From positions 1 to 16,624 of the forward strand of contig JANWZY010000022.1 of the NCBI GenBank assembly GCA_025061935.1: a stretch of DNA of 16,624 bases, written 5' to 3'. The stretch is from Verrucomicrobiia bacterium. Lineage in GTDB: Bacteria; Verrucomicrobiota; Verrucomicrobiia; Limisphaerales; DTLC01. This document shows, piece after piece, positions 7,023 through 15,089 of the stretch. How positions within the stretch are numbered: the stretch's first letter is position 1; each line of letters starts with the position of its first letter. Under the pieces are notes generated by a model, which had not been told where the DNA came from, made no database searches, and saw nothing but the letters and a program-made list of their open reading frames with translations. The position numbers were made by a program, and so were the translations under genes.

Positions 7023-7772
7023 TCATTGTCGGTACCAGTCGCGCAGGCGGACTTCGATGCTCGGGTCCTCACCGACGAGGGTCTTGAACTTTTGGAGGTC
7101 ACTACCGCGGTAGTGGTACGGGTAAACAATCTTTGGCCTGAACGCGCGCACCGCATCGGCTGCCTGTTCGACTGTCATCGTGTAGGGCAGGTTCATGCAA
7201 ACAAAAGCGATGTCTATGTCTTTCAGGCTGCGCATTTCAGGGATGTCCTCGGTGTCGCCGCTAATGTAAACACGTGTGCCCCCAAGCGTGAGCACGTATC
7301 CGTTGCCGCGGCCCTTCGAATGGTACCTAAGCCGCGCCGGGGTGATGTTATAGGCTGGGACCGCCTCGATTTTGATATTTAGGACAGTCTCGACCTGGCC
7401 ATTGGTCATAACCGTGGTGCGTTCGCGTAACGGCTCAGCCAACTGCGCCGCTACCGCAGGCGGCACGACCAGCCGTGTCTGGTCCGTAAGCACAAATTTC
7501 AGCGTGTCGGGACTGAAATGGTCGCTGTGCGTGTCCGTGATTAGTACCAGGTCGGGTCGCGGCAGCGCTCCAAACCGCTCTTGAGGCCCGACCGGGTCAA
7601 CGTAAATCGTCAGGTTACTCCACCCCAAGGCAAACGTGGCGTGATTGATAACGTAAACGGTGATGTCGCCTTTGGGCGTTCCTATGCGATCCGTGTTCGG
7701 GACCGGTTCCGCTTCCAGAATTGCCACCGATAAAGTCAGAGGCAAAACTCCGACCAACCCAAATCGTTTCAT
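7023..7772 (-). CDS. Exported metallo-beta-lactamase-fold hydrolase (UlaG-like)
   Basis: The chosen ATG at 7772 gives 249 residues beginning MKRFGLVGVLPLTLSVAILEA, a short signal peptide. An upstream ATG at 7853 in the same frame would add 27 residues in front of this hydrophobic stretch and is less likely. The MBL fold follows: INHATFAL and IYVDPV (about 42-61), then the metal loop ITDTHSDHF with Asp80, His82, Asp84 and His85, a further His at about 151 (YHSKG), Asp173 in YISGDTEDIPEM, and His220 in YPYHYRG. The canonical H-x-H-x-D-H has Asp in place of its first His. Several relatives of the UlaG/broad MBL hydrolase group are known to vary there. The substrate is unknown; candidates are lactones, phosphoesters or acyl lipids. 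The protein is probably periplasmic. It is a lone gene with no clear Shine-Dalgarno sequence. Confidence 0.82.
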   Translation of the reverse strand: MKRFGLVGVLPLTLSVAILEAEPVPNTDRIGTPKGDITVYVINHATFALGWSNLTIYVDPVGPQERFGALPRPDLVLITDTHSDHFSPDTLKFVLTDQTRLVVPPAVAAQLAEPLRERTTVMTNGQVETVLNIKIEAVPAYNITPARLRYHSKGRGNGYVLTLGGTRVYISGDTEDIPEMRSLKDIDIAFVCMNLPYTMTVEQAADAVRAFRPKIVYPYHYRGSDLQKFKTLVGEDPSIEVRLRDWYRQ

Positions 7773-8417
7773 GCCCAAATAATCGCTCAGCGCCGACGCC
7801 TCGGCAATGGCAAAGCGGCTAATGAATGGTCGCACCAGAATCATCAGTGTCAAAGTTAGCGGCTCAGCGCCTGGCGTGCCGGATCGAGATGGCGCGCTCG
7901 TTTCCGGCCAGCTTGGGGCACCAACACGTCACCCCGGCATAGACTGTTGCTATTCCAGCTCCATTGACTTTGGCTAGTCCCAAATATGGCCAACGGATAG
8001 GGATAACTGTGCTCGATCACAACTCCGCGTAGGACCGCGCTCGCAGCTACCTGTTGGCAAGTGGAACGGGGGTACCGCCCACTGGGCAGAGCCATCCATT
8101 GTGGCAGGCATGTATCCTGTGTGCTTTGCACACTTTAGTCTAAATGCCTCACGCTGCGTGTGTATGGCTTTTAGCTCTGCGAGGTTGACTTTGGCGAATC
8201 GCGGAGCGTTTGAGCCCGCGAGCAGGGACCGGCACCAGGTGAAAGCGCGAATAAGTGCCTGCAGTCCAGACGGCCAACGACTGAAGGGGCTTATTTCGCC
8301 TGCGAAGCAAATTTTGCACGCGCGGACTAGTAGGCGCCATTCTGAACCGGCCGCTAGCCCATGTCCTGCAGCTTGGCTACGTATTCGCCAAGCGCCCCCC
8401 GCATGCGATGCGATTTA
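7773..8417. other. Intergenic stretch of about 645 bases without a recognisable gene
   Basis: Short open frames on both strands (for example 7856-8131 minus and 8101-8529 plus) show no family features, and the latter runs into the GH35 gene. Small inverted repeats are present. GTGTGC-TTT-GCACAC at 8119-8133 is followed by TTTAG. CTTGGC/GCCAAG lies near 8367-8387, just past the GH35 stop codon on the minus strand, and could help end that transcript, although no T-run follows. Promoter elements for the MBL hydrolase should be near 7780-7900 but none is convincing. Confidence 0.45.
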
Positions 8418-10865
8418 TTACTCCGCTGCTACCAATGTTACGGATTGCCGCTGGACGAGCTCGAGCCGGTTTAGCTCAGCAATGGCCGCAGTTTTCGTGA
8501 AGTCGGGGATGGCTTCAGGCTGGAGGTAAATCGGCGCGTCTTTCTGCAGGGGTAAGATCGCGATGCGTAGGTCGCCGGTGAGAATTTCAGGCGCGTGCCT
8601 GCGCAGGCCGATTTCCCAGACGTTGCCATTGTAGAAATCGTCAGTGAGCAGTTTGCCGTTTAGCGTAATCCGCGCAACGTCGCCTACGTAATGCACGCGC
8701 AGGATCGGGTCGGCGTTCAAATCCAGATTTGGCGGCAACTTCACCCGCCAGACCGCGGCGTGCTCGAAGTCTGCGTCCTCGGGCGCGGCGGCCACGGGCT
8801 GGTTAATCTTGCCGAGCCGGATTTGGCGCGGCGGCCCGGGCGGTTTGATAAGTTCCAGTTGGGGAGCCCGGATTTGCGCCCGGGCAACGCTGGGCGTGAA
8901 TTTTCTAAAAATGCCATCGGGTTGACCGCGAATCGTCCGGCCCTCCTGCTTCAGTAACCCGTCGAATGGATACACGCAAAGTGCGAGGTCGGCATGGTTC
9001 GTAGAGCTTAGTCGGAGTTGTGGCCCATCGACCACCAGCGACGCATCGGTGAGGAAAAGCCGGTCGCGCCCGCGCCATTCGAGCTGGTAGAGCGCAAGTG
9101 AATCCCGCTCTGAGAGCAAAACGATGCGCGCGATGGTTTTGCCAACGCGGTCTGAGACAGTTATTGCGACGTCGCGCGATGGGTTGACGCCGCGCACAAG
9201 CCACATGTCCCCGTTTTTCTCTGCTTTGGCCGCGGTTGAAACCTTGGGGGCTACAATTGCGAACGTTGCTGGCACGCCGCGCGTTTCGGCGAAGACCAGC
9301 GTCTGAATCTTGTCTTCTTGAAGTGCGCAGACCGGTTGCGCGGTTGCCCATAGCAGTTTCGCGCCGCTGCCGAGCGTGAGGTTAAACGGCCAAATAAATC
9401 TGCTGCCGGCATGGACGGTCACTGGGCGGTCAGGAAAAACCAGCGTACCCCCGGCCAAGTTGATCTTGAATTGCACGTTTTGCTTGGGTGGCAGGTACCG
9501 TAGCCGTTCGTAATTGTTGACAAACACGAACCCGGCCTTGCCGTCGGACCTGACACACCAGCGCAGCGTGTTTGTGTCGGCTTTGCCGGCGGGCCGCTGC
9601 TCGGGTAGCCAGGTTGGCATTTCAGCAAGAGCAGCGCCGAAGCTGTGCATGAACAAGTGCAGGCGCCGCAGCAAATGATATTGTGGCCGCACTTGACCGT
9701 ACTCGCCCAGGGCAGTTTGGAAGTCGTAACTTTTCACCGGCACGTCGTTCCAGTAACCCGTGGCTTGGGATTCCTGGAGCGTGGTAAGTTTGCCTTCAGG
9801 GTTCACGCCGCCGTGGTACATGTAGTATCCGGGCAAGACGCTGCCCGAGCCGATTTTCACAAGCGTGATGGCCTCGGCGTCTTCGGGGTAAAAACGGATG
9901 CGCCTGTGATAGCTCGGCAACATGCCCGGGCCAATCTCGCAAGTAAGATACGGATACCGTGCAGTATCGGGCGGGTCCTTGGCATCACTGCGTCCGAGGA
10001 TTTCGTTCGCAATGTTTGCGTCGGTGCGTTGCAGCGAGAAATGGAACCCGGCCCAGTACCGGCCCGGCATGGGTGTAAGTTCGCGGTCCCAAAACCCCTC
10101 GGCATACACGCCGTAAAGCGGCAATATCTCGCCGAACGGCATTGGGGTGGACAACGCCGGCCAGCCGGTTCGAGTGTAAAGCGGCACATCCAGGCCCGCA
10201 TCGCGCGCAATTTTCTTGAGCGCAAGCAAATGCTCGGCCGGGCCGCGGTATTCATTTTCGAGTTGGATGCCGATGACCGGCCCACCGTCTTTCCAGAGCA
10301 AACCGGTCAATTGCTCGGCGATCTTGCCGTACAGGATTCGCACCCGGGCAAGGTAGTTCGAGTCGTTCGACCGCAACTTCCACCCCTTTTGCAACAGCCA
10401 ATCCGGGAACCCGCCGTTACGTGCCTCGCCATGGCACCACGGACCGCACCGCACGACCACTTTAAGCCCGAGCTGGTTGCACAGCTCGACGAACCTGCGC
10501 AGGTTGCGCCTGCCGGACCAATCCCATTGCCCCTCGATTTCCTCGTGATGAATCCAGAACACGTACGTGGCAACGATGTCGATGCCCCCGGCTTTCATCT
10601 TGAGCAGTTCGTCGCGCCACTCGTTTTCGGGATGGCGCGCGTAATGGAATTCGCCCATCACGGGCGTCCAACGCCGGCCATCCAGCAAGAGACTCAAGTT
10701 ATCCATAGTAAGCGTGGCGCCGTCAGGCCGGATGCAATGACCCAGCTTAAATTCCTGCTCAGGTGCCTGGGGTTCACCAACATTGACGTTAAGCGGCGCG
10801 GCCGCCGCCAGCGCAGCGCCGCATGCGCATAACACCATCAGGCCGATCACGAAAGGAATACCCAT
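8418..10865 (-). CDS. Exported GH35 beta-galactosidase
   Basis: This 815-residue protein removes terminal beta-linked galactose from oligo- or polysaccharides with retention of configuration. A hydrophobic N-terminus (MGIPFVIGLMVLCACGAALAAAAP) indicates export, although it lacks the usual early Lys or Arg. LCAC at 12-15 is a poor lipobox. The TIM barrel (about 50-410) shows the GH35 hallmarks: VMGEFHYARHPENEWRDELL, GGIDIVATYVFWIHHE, VVVRCGPWCHGEARNGGFPDWL, and GIQLENEY with acid/base Glu205 (codon 10251-10253). The nucleophile Glu310 sits in YPYLTCEIGPGM (codon 9936-9938). The C-terminal half is beta-rich. A jelly-roll-like galactose-binding module is likely at about 700-790 (VHYVGDVARITLNGKLLTDD). 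It is longer than the shortest GH35 members, in line with bacterial multi-domain forms. It is a single gene, divergent from yicC, with no sugar transporter beside it. Confidence 0.93.
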   Translation of the reverse strand: MGIPFVIGLMVLCACGAALAAAAPLNVNVGEPQAPEQEFKLGHCIRPDGATLTMDNLSLLLDGRRWTPVMGEFHYARHPENEWRDELLKMKAGGIDIVATYVFWIHHEEIEGQWDWSGRRNLRRFVELCNQLGLKVVVRCGPWCHGEARNGGFPDWLLQKGWKLRSNDSNYLARVRILYGKIAEQLTGLLWKDGGPVIGIQLENEYRGPAEHLLALKKIARDAGLDVPLYTRTGWPALSTPMPFGEILPLYGVYAEGFWDRELTPMPGRYWAGFHFSLQRTDANIANEILGRSDAKDPPDTARYPYLTCEIGPGMLPSYHRRIRFYPEDAEAITLVKIGSGSVLPGYYMYHGGVNPEGKLTTLQESQATGYWNDVPVKSYDFQTALGEYGQVRPQYHLLRRLHLFMHSFGAALAEMPTWLPEQRPAGKADTNTLRWCVRSDGKAGFVFVNNYERLRYLPPKQNVQFKINLAGGTLVFPDRPVTVHAGSRFIWPFNLTLGSGAKLLWATAQPVCALQEDKIQTLVFAETRGVPATFAIVAPKVSTAAKAEKNGDMWLVRGVNPSRDVAITVSDRVGKTIARIVLLSERDSLALYQLEWRGRDRLFLTDASLVVDGPQLRLSSTNHADLALCVYPFDGLLKQEGRTIRGQPDGIFRKFTPSVARAQIRAPQLELIKPPGPPRQIRLGKINQPVAAAPEDADFEHAAVWRVKLPPNLDLNADPILRVHYVGDVARITLNGKLLTDDFYNGNVWEIGLRRHAPEILTGDLRIAILPLQKDAPIYLQPEAIPDFTKTAAIAELNRLELVQRQSVTLVAAE

Positions 10866-11324
10866 GCTCGTACAGTTTGAAAATTCACGTTGCCGACTCG
10901 TAACTCGCCACAGGCCACAGCTCAGCTTTATTGGCGGTCGAGATCAAGCGAAAACAGTTTTCGCATCGGGGAACGTATGGCGGCTTTTTGGCCTCTCTTG
11001 AAGGGTTTCCGTCCTGGGTCTAAGGGCACGGTTTCCAGGATTTTTGTCCCAGGTGGGACAAAAATTTTGGCATTTTGGGGTGGGTTGGCTTTTTCGGGTG
11101 CGCGGGGCCGGCGCGGCACGGCCCGAGGGGTAGCGGATGCGGTAGCGGGTTGCGGCTCGGAGGTTAGCGCCTGGGAAAGGCTTAAGACTGCAGAACAGGC
11201 ATGGACTGCATTGTTAATCTGACGGATGTAGTAGCGCTGATCTGTATGGCACAGGCCAAGCGTTGCCTTTCTGGGCATGAATTTAATCGCAAAGCTGTGG
11301 GCTGTCTGCAATAATGCGCCGTGG
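10866..11324. promoter_or_regulatory. Divergent intergenic region between GH35 and yicC
   Basis: About 460 bases separate the two divergent starts, so both promoters should lie here. The region contains the long palindrome at 11040-11065 (separate entry) and a very G-rich part at 11085-11160. A weak sigma-54-like word (TGGCAC at 11247 with GC ten bases after the GG) lacks the TT of the -12 box. No standard -35/-10 pair stands out. The first 16 codons in front of the chosen yicC start (11277-11324) are open in frame but do not look like YicC. Confidence 0.35.
11040..11065. repeat. Perfect palindrome with 12-bp arms and 2-base centre
   Basis: ATTTTTGTCCCA (11040-11051) is the exact reverse complement of TGGGACAAAAAT (11054-11065), with GG between. 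Each arm has a T-run or A-run at its outer end and a GC-rich inner stem. It could act as a bidirectional intrinsic terminator, an operator for a dimeric regulator, or a stray repeat. Its place between divergent genes makes a terminator for either neighbour unexpected, unless a short transcript arises inside the region. Confidence 0.7.
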
Positions 11325-12203
11325 ATGAAATCGATGACTGGCTATGGCCGTGGTGAATGTGCCCGGGACGGGTACAAAGTGACTGTGGAGGTAAGCTCGG
11401 TCAACCGCAAGCAGGCCGAGATCACGGTCACATTGCCACGTGAGCTTGAGGTGTTGGAGCCGCGTGTGCGCGACATGGTCAACCAGTACGTGTCGCGTGG
11501 CCGGCTGACGGTCCGGGTCACGCTTCAGACGCCGACGGGCAAGCTTTATGCGCGGGCGCACCTCAACAAGGAGCTTGCGCGCGTTTACGCGGCCGAGCTG
11601 CGCAAGTTGGCGCGCGAGTTGGGGTTGCCTGATGCTATCACCTTGGACCATGTGCTCCGTGCGCCGGGCGTATTCCAAACGTCGGATGAGCTTGGCGACG
11701 CTGAGTATTTCTGGCCTGCTGTGTCACGTGCGTTGCGGGCTGCGCTGGTTGCGCTGGTGCGGATGCGTGAGCGCGAGGGCGCGCACCTGGCACGTGACCT
11801 TGCCAAGCGCGTTGCGCTCATGCGGAAGTGTTTCGCTAACATTGCGCGGCGCGCGCCGTCTGCAGTTGCGCGGTACAGGCAACAACTGCTTGCGCGGATT
11901 AAGTCAGCCGGACTCGACTCAGTTGCACAGGATGACCGGCTGCTGAAGGAAGTGGTTCTATTTGCTGACCGTAGCGACATCACAGAAGAGCTGACCAGGC
12001 TCGATAGCCACTTTAAGCAGATCGCGGATTGTCTGAGGTCGAGGGCGCCTGTGGGGCGGATGCTGGATTTCATCGCTCAAGAGATGAACCGGGAAGTGAA
12101 CACGATCGGTGCGAAGGCGAGCGACACGGTAATTGTTCGGGAAGTGGTCAAGCTGCGGACTGAGTTGGACAAGTTCCGCGAGCAGGTGCAGAACGTCGAG
12201 TGA
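11325..12203 (+). CDS. yicC: YicC-family endoribonuclease
   Basis: The chosen ATG at 11325 gives 292 residues starting MKSMTGYGRGE, the near-universal N-terminus of YicC. The longer frame from 11277 adds 16 residues that do not fit. YicC proteins are linked to RNA turnover and act as endoribonucleases in E. coli and other bacteria. Conserved blocks are VEVSSVNRKQAEI near 23-35 (families usually have ...N-x-R...), YVSRGRLTVRV near 74-84, and the C-terminal DUF1732 block ending DFIAQEMNREVNTIGAKA and VVKLRTELDKFREQVQNVE. Length is normal. It is the first gene of a plus-strand run with gmk 16 bases downstream, the classic yicC-gmk pairing. No Shine-Dalgarno sequence is evident. Confidence 0.93.
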   Translation: MKSMTGYGRGECARDGYKVTVEVSSVNRKQAEITVTLPRELEVLEPRVRDMVNQYVSRGRLTVRVTLQTPTGKLYARAHLNKELARVYAAELRKLARELGLPDAITLDHVLRAPGVFQTSDELGDAEYFWPAVSRALRAALVALVRMREREGAHLARDLAKRVALMRKCFANIARRAPSAVARYRQQLLARIKSAGLDSVAQDDRLLKEVVLFADRSDITEELTRLDSHFKQIADCLRSRAPVGRMLDFIAQEMNREVNTIGAKASDTVIVREVVKLRTELDKFREQVQNVE

Positions 12204-12219
12204 ACTCGCGGTAAATCGG

Positions 12220-12837
12220 ATGGGAGCGAATACATCATTACTGGTGGTGATTTCTGCGCCGTCGGGTGCGGGTAAGACGACACTTTGCGAAAATTTGATT
12301 TCTGCGCGGCCCGGCATGACGCGCGCTATTACCTGCACGACGCGTCCGCCCAGACCGGGGGAACGTGATGGGATTGATTACTACTTCTTGGACGAGGCGG
12401 CATTTGCGGCGCGGGTGGCGTCGGGCGAGTTCATCGAGCACGCGACAGTTTATGGGTACAGGTACGGCGTACTTAAAACCGAGGTTTTGACCAAGCTCAG
12501 CGTCGGCAAGGATGTTTTGTTGCAAGTTGATGTGCAAGGGGCTGCCACGATTCGCGCCGTGGCGCAGGCCGATCCGGTCTTAAAACGCGCGCTGGTGAGT
12601 GTATTTTTGACGCCGCCTACGATAACGGAGCTTGAGCGTCGGCTCCGGTCCCGTGGGCAGGACGCGCCCGAAGTGATCCAGAAACGCCTGGCAGTGGCTC
12701 GGGCCGAAATTGCGCGTTGGCGCGAGTTCGATTACCTGTTGGTAAGCGCCACCCCGGATGAAGACTTGCGGCGCATGCTGGCGATAATCGAAGCAGAAAA
12801 AATGCGTACTGCGCGTGCGGAGCTGCCGGCGTTTTAG
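12220..12837 (+). CDS. gmk: Guanylate kinase
   Basis: From the ATG at 12220 the protein has 205 residues, the normal size. The same frame is open upstream to 12133, but that part overlaps yicC and is not kinase-like. The enzyme phosphorylates GMP to GDP with ATP and is essential for GTP and dGTP supply. The P-loop SAPSGAGKTTL spans about 12-22. The GMP-binding lobe shows TCTTRPPRPGERDGIDYYFL (about 38-57) and GEFIEHATVYGYRYG (69-83). The VLLQVDVQGA block (99-108) and RLRSRGQDAPEVIQKRL lid (141-157) are complete. It follows yicC by 16 bases. In many bacteria rpoZ comes next, but the 93 bases between gmk and coaC contain no omega-like frame, only small hairpins (CAGAT/ATCTG at 12845-12859 and GGGCC-GCT-GGCCC near 12880-12892). 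Confidence 0.96.
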   Translation: MGANTSLLVVISAPSGAGKTTLCENLISARPGMTRAITCTTRPPRPGERDGIDYYFLDEAAFAARVASGEFIEHATVYGYRYGVLKTEVLTKLSVGKDVLLQVDVQGAATIRAVAQADPVLKRALVSVFLTPPTITELERRLRSRGQDAPEVIQKRLAVARAEIARWREFDYLLVSATPDEDLRRMLAIIEAEKMRTARAELPAF

Positions 12838-12930
12838 CGGATCCCAGATGCGCTATCTGCGGGACTGGACAATAGGCGAGGGCCGCTGGCCCGGGCAACT
12901 TGATATGCCAACTTGTTTGTGGAGCGGAAG

Positions 12931-13518
12931 ATGAAAACCCCGAAGAAGATCGTACTTGGTGTGACAGGGTCAATCGCAGCACACAAAGCGGTTGATATAG
13001 CGAGCGAGTTGACTAAGGCCGGGTGCAGCGTGCACGTCGTGCTCACGAAGGACGCGCAGCGATTTATCACGCCCGTATGTTTCCAGACGTTGGCCCGCAA
13101 CCCGGTTGTGACAGACCTGTACGATACCGTACTCGGTTGGGAACCTGTGCATATCAAGCTCGCCGATGAGGCCGACCTGCTGCTGATCGCGCCGGCTACA
13201 GCGAACATAATTGCCAAGCTGGCGCATGGCATAGCAGATGATGCCCTGAGCTGCATTGCGCTGGCGCTGCGGCCCGAGGCGATGGTTGTAATTGCGCCGG
13301 CTATGAACGGTAAGATGTGGCTGCACCCTGCCACTCAGAAAAATGTGTCCGTGCTTAAGGAGCGCGGTGTGCGGTTTATCGGCCCCGCCAAGGGTTTACT
13401 TGCCTGCGGGTACGAAGGTTTGGGCCGGCTCTGGCCGGTAGAAGAAATTGTGCGGGAAGTACTTTCGCTACTTGCTGGGGGTGATGCACCTGAGAAGCCC
13501 GCAAAAGCTCCGGAATGA
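12931..13518 (+). CDS. coaC: Phosphopantothenoylcysteine decarboxylase (CoaC flavoprotein), stand-alone
   Basis: The ATG at 12931 has a GGAG Shine-Dalgarno sequence six bases upstream, the clearest in the window, and gives 195 residues. A TTG at 12913 in frame is ignored. The FMN-dependent enzyme decarboxylates 4'-phosphopantothenoylcysteine in coenzyme A synthesis. VLGVTGSIAAHKAVDIASEL is the flavin-binding N-terminus. The active His is at 74 (EPVHIKLAD), the PAMNGKMW motif carries Asn126, and the substrate-clamp Cys159 is in GLLACGYEGLGRLWP. Most bacteria fuse CoaC to CoaB (about 400 residues). Here the frame stops at the CoaC domain with a Pro/Lys/Ala-rich tail, and no CoaB follows, so CoaB must be encoded elsewhere. 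Its stop overlaps the histidine kinase start by ATGA. Confidence 0.92.
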   Translation: MKTPKKIVLGVTGSIAAHKAVDIASELTKAGCSVHVVLTKDAQRFITPVCFQTLARNPVVTDLYDTVLGWEPVHIKLADEADLLLIAPATANIIAKLAHGIADDALSCIALALRPEAMVVIAPAMNGKMWLHPATQKNVSVLKERGVRFIGPAKGLLACGYEGLGRLWPVEEIVREVLSLLAGGDAPEKPAKAPE

Positions 13519-15002
13519 AATTGTCCCTGTGGCAATTCCTTAAGGACTCACTTGGGCCGCCGGCGCACCGGCTTGCTGCTGCCGAGCGCGCGCGCCGCGT
13601 CCTGGCAATGCAGCGGAATATCGTGATGCCAGTTAAAGCGGTCGCAGTCGCCGTCGCAGCGTATTATTTGTTTTACCGCGAATGGCCGGACATTGATATG
13701 TCGACGCCGCGCGGGGTCGCGCTAGAGACCGCGCAAAACCTCATCGGGTATTATGTCCTTTTGGTTGCACTGTTGGCCGCGCCGATGTTTACAGTTCGGC
13801 GGTTCCCACCGGCGCTTGTGCAGTGGTTCGTGTTCACGATGGGCCTGCTCGACGGCGCGTTTTTGGCCATCCTGACCCTGTTCACCGGCGGGTTCCAGAG
13901 TACGCTGTTCTGGTGCTTCGCCGGATTGATATTTGTGAACGCGTTGAGCATCCCTGCTGCGACACCTCAAATAGCGCTGAACCTGCTACTGAGTGGATTT
14001 TATATGGCCGCCGGACTGCTCGATATGACTTTGGAAACGGAATTTTCGCTTCCAAGCATGCCCCCGCGGAAGATTTTGCGCAGCGCCGATGCCGAGGCTG
14101 CCGCAGCCGGTACCGCGCCCAATTCCACCAACAGGCCGCAGACGGTCGTGGTAATTTTGAGCTACCCCGAGACCAATGTGCCTGATAAACCGGCTGAACC
14201 GGTGCTGCTGCGCCTAACAATTTTGTGGCTTTTGACCGTGTGCGGGTACGGCCTGCAGTTGCTGTTCGAGAAACAGCGCATAGCGCAAGCCGAGCAACAA
14301 GAGTTATCGCTACGCCGGGCCGAGCTGAAATCTGCCGGCCGGCTCGCCGCCGAGGTCGCGCACCAGTTGAAAAATCCGCTGGCGATCATTAACAACGCTG
14401 TGTATTCGCTCCGGAAAGCGTTTGCTGGGGGCAAGCCCGAGGTAGAGAAGCAGCTCGACATCATCGAGGAGGAGATTGAACGTGCGGACAGGATTTTGAC
14501 CGAATTGGTCGGGTACGCCGAGTTGAGCGATGGCCACATCGAAAAGCTAAATGTTGTTGAAGAGATAGACCGCGCAATCGAGCAGGTTTTTCCGCGCAAC
14601 GCGGACTGGCCGATAAAGGTGCACCGGTCGTACGAGCCGGATTTGCCGCCCTTGTGGATGGTTCGCAGACACTTCAACGAGGTATTGGTCAATCTGCTTC
14701 AGAACGCGCGCGAGGCGATGCCGGCCGGGGGCAATGTGTTCGTCAGTGCGCGGCTGCAAGGAGAGGACTCAATTGAGATACGTGTTACGGACGAAGGCCC
14801 TGGCATTCCGTCGGACAAGCTTGAGAAAGTGTTCGACCCGTACTACACGACGAAGCCGAAGGGCAGCGGCCTGGGCCTGGCGATCGTCAAACACAATGTC
14901 GAGCTGTACGATGGTACGGTGCGCGCCGAATCAGGCGCTGGCAAAGGCGCCACATTTGTGGTTACCTTGCCGGTCAGGGCTGCCCATAGAACAAGCCCAT
15001 GA
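13515..15002 (+). CDS. Membrane sensor histidine kinase
   Basis: This 495-residue kinase has an N-terminal membrane part with about six hydrophobic segments (roughly 36-54, 77-93, 102-122, 129-147, 151-170 and 230-250) and little periplasmic domain. The loop at about 172-228 may be the exposed sensing part. A short coiled linker (251-272) leads to the dimerisation helix AGRLAAEVAHQLKNPLAIINN with phospho-acceptor His283. The ATPase domain shows the N box NEVLVNLLQNAREAMP (388-403), G1 VTDEGPGIP (424-432), F box FDPYYTTK (440-447) and G2 GSGLGLAIVKH (450-460). All catalytic motifs are intact, in the style of NtrB-like kinases. The start codon overlaps the coaC stop (ATGA), suggesting translational coupling. 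The partner regulator follows 87 bases later. The signal is unknown. Confidence 0.93.
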   Translation: MKLSLWQFLKDSLGPPAHRLAAAERARRVLAMQRNIVMPVKAVAVAVAAYYLFYREWPDIDMSTPRGVALETAQNLIGYYVLLVALLAAPMFTVRRFPPALVQWFVFTMGLLDGAFLAILTLFTGGFQSTLFWCFAGLIFVNALSIPAATPQIALNLLLSGFYMAAGLLDMTLETEFSLPSMPPRKILRSADAEAAAAGTAPNSTNRPQTVVVILSYPETNVPDKPAEPVLLRLTILWLLTVCGYGLQLLFEKQRIAQAEQQELSLRRAELKSAGRLAAEVAHQLKNPLAIINNAVYSLRKAFAGGKPEVEKQLDIIEEEIERADRILTELVGYAELSDGHIEKLNVVEEIDRAIEQVFPRNADWPIKVHRSYEPDLPPLWMVRRHFNEVLVNLLQNAREAMPAGGNVFVSARLQGEDSIEIRVTDEGPGIPSDKLEKVFDPYYTTKPKGSGLGLAIVKHNVELYDGTVRAESGAGKGATFVVTLPVRAAHRTSP

Positions 15003-15089
15003 AATGGGAATGGCCGTACACAGCTTTATGGAGCGCGGGCATGGACTTGCGACCGGGAGCTGCAGCGCAACCAAACATTGTTCTGAGCC

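Noticed and set aside
9645..10832. Long open frame of 395 codons on the plus strand
   Set aside because: It lies wholly antisense to the GH35 gene, whose catalytic motifs are intact. The plus-strand translation has no recognisable domain, and GC-rich genes commonly leave such open antisense frames.
11245..11265. TGGCAC followed by GC at the correct sigma-54 spacing upstream of yicC
   Set aside because: The -12 element reads AAGC instead of TTGC, so the match is too weak to call although the window encodes an NtrC-type regulator.
11780..11805. Sigma-54-like word TGGCACGTGACCTTGCC
   Set aside because: The GG to GC distance is one base too long for a functional -24/-12 promoter, and it lies inside the yicC coding region.
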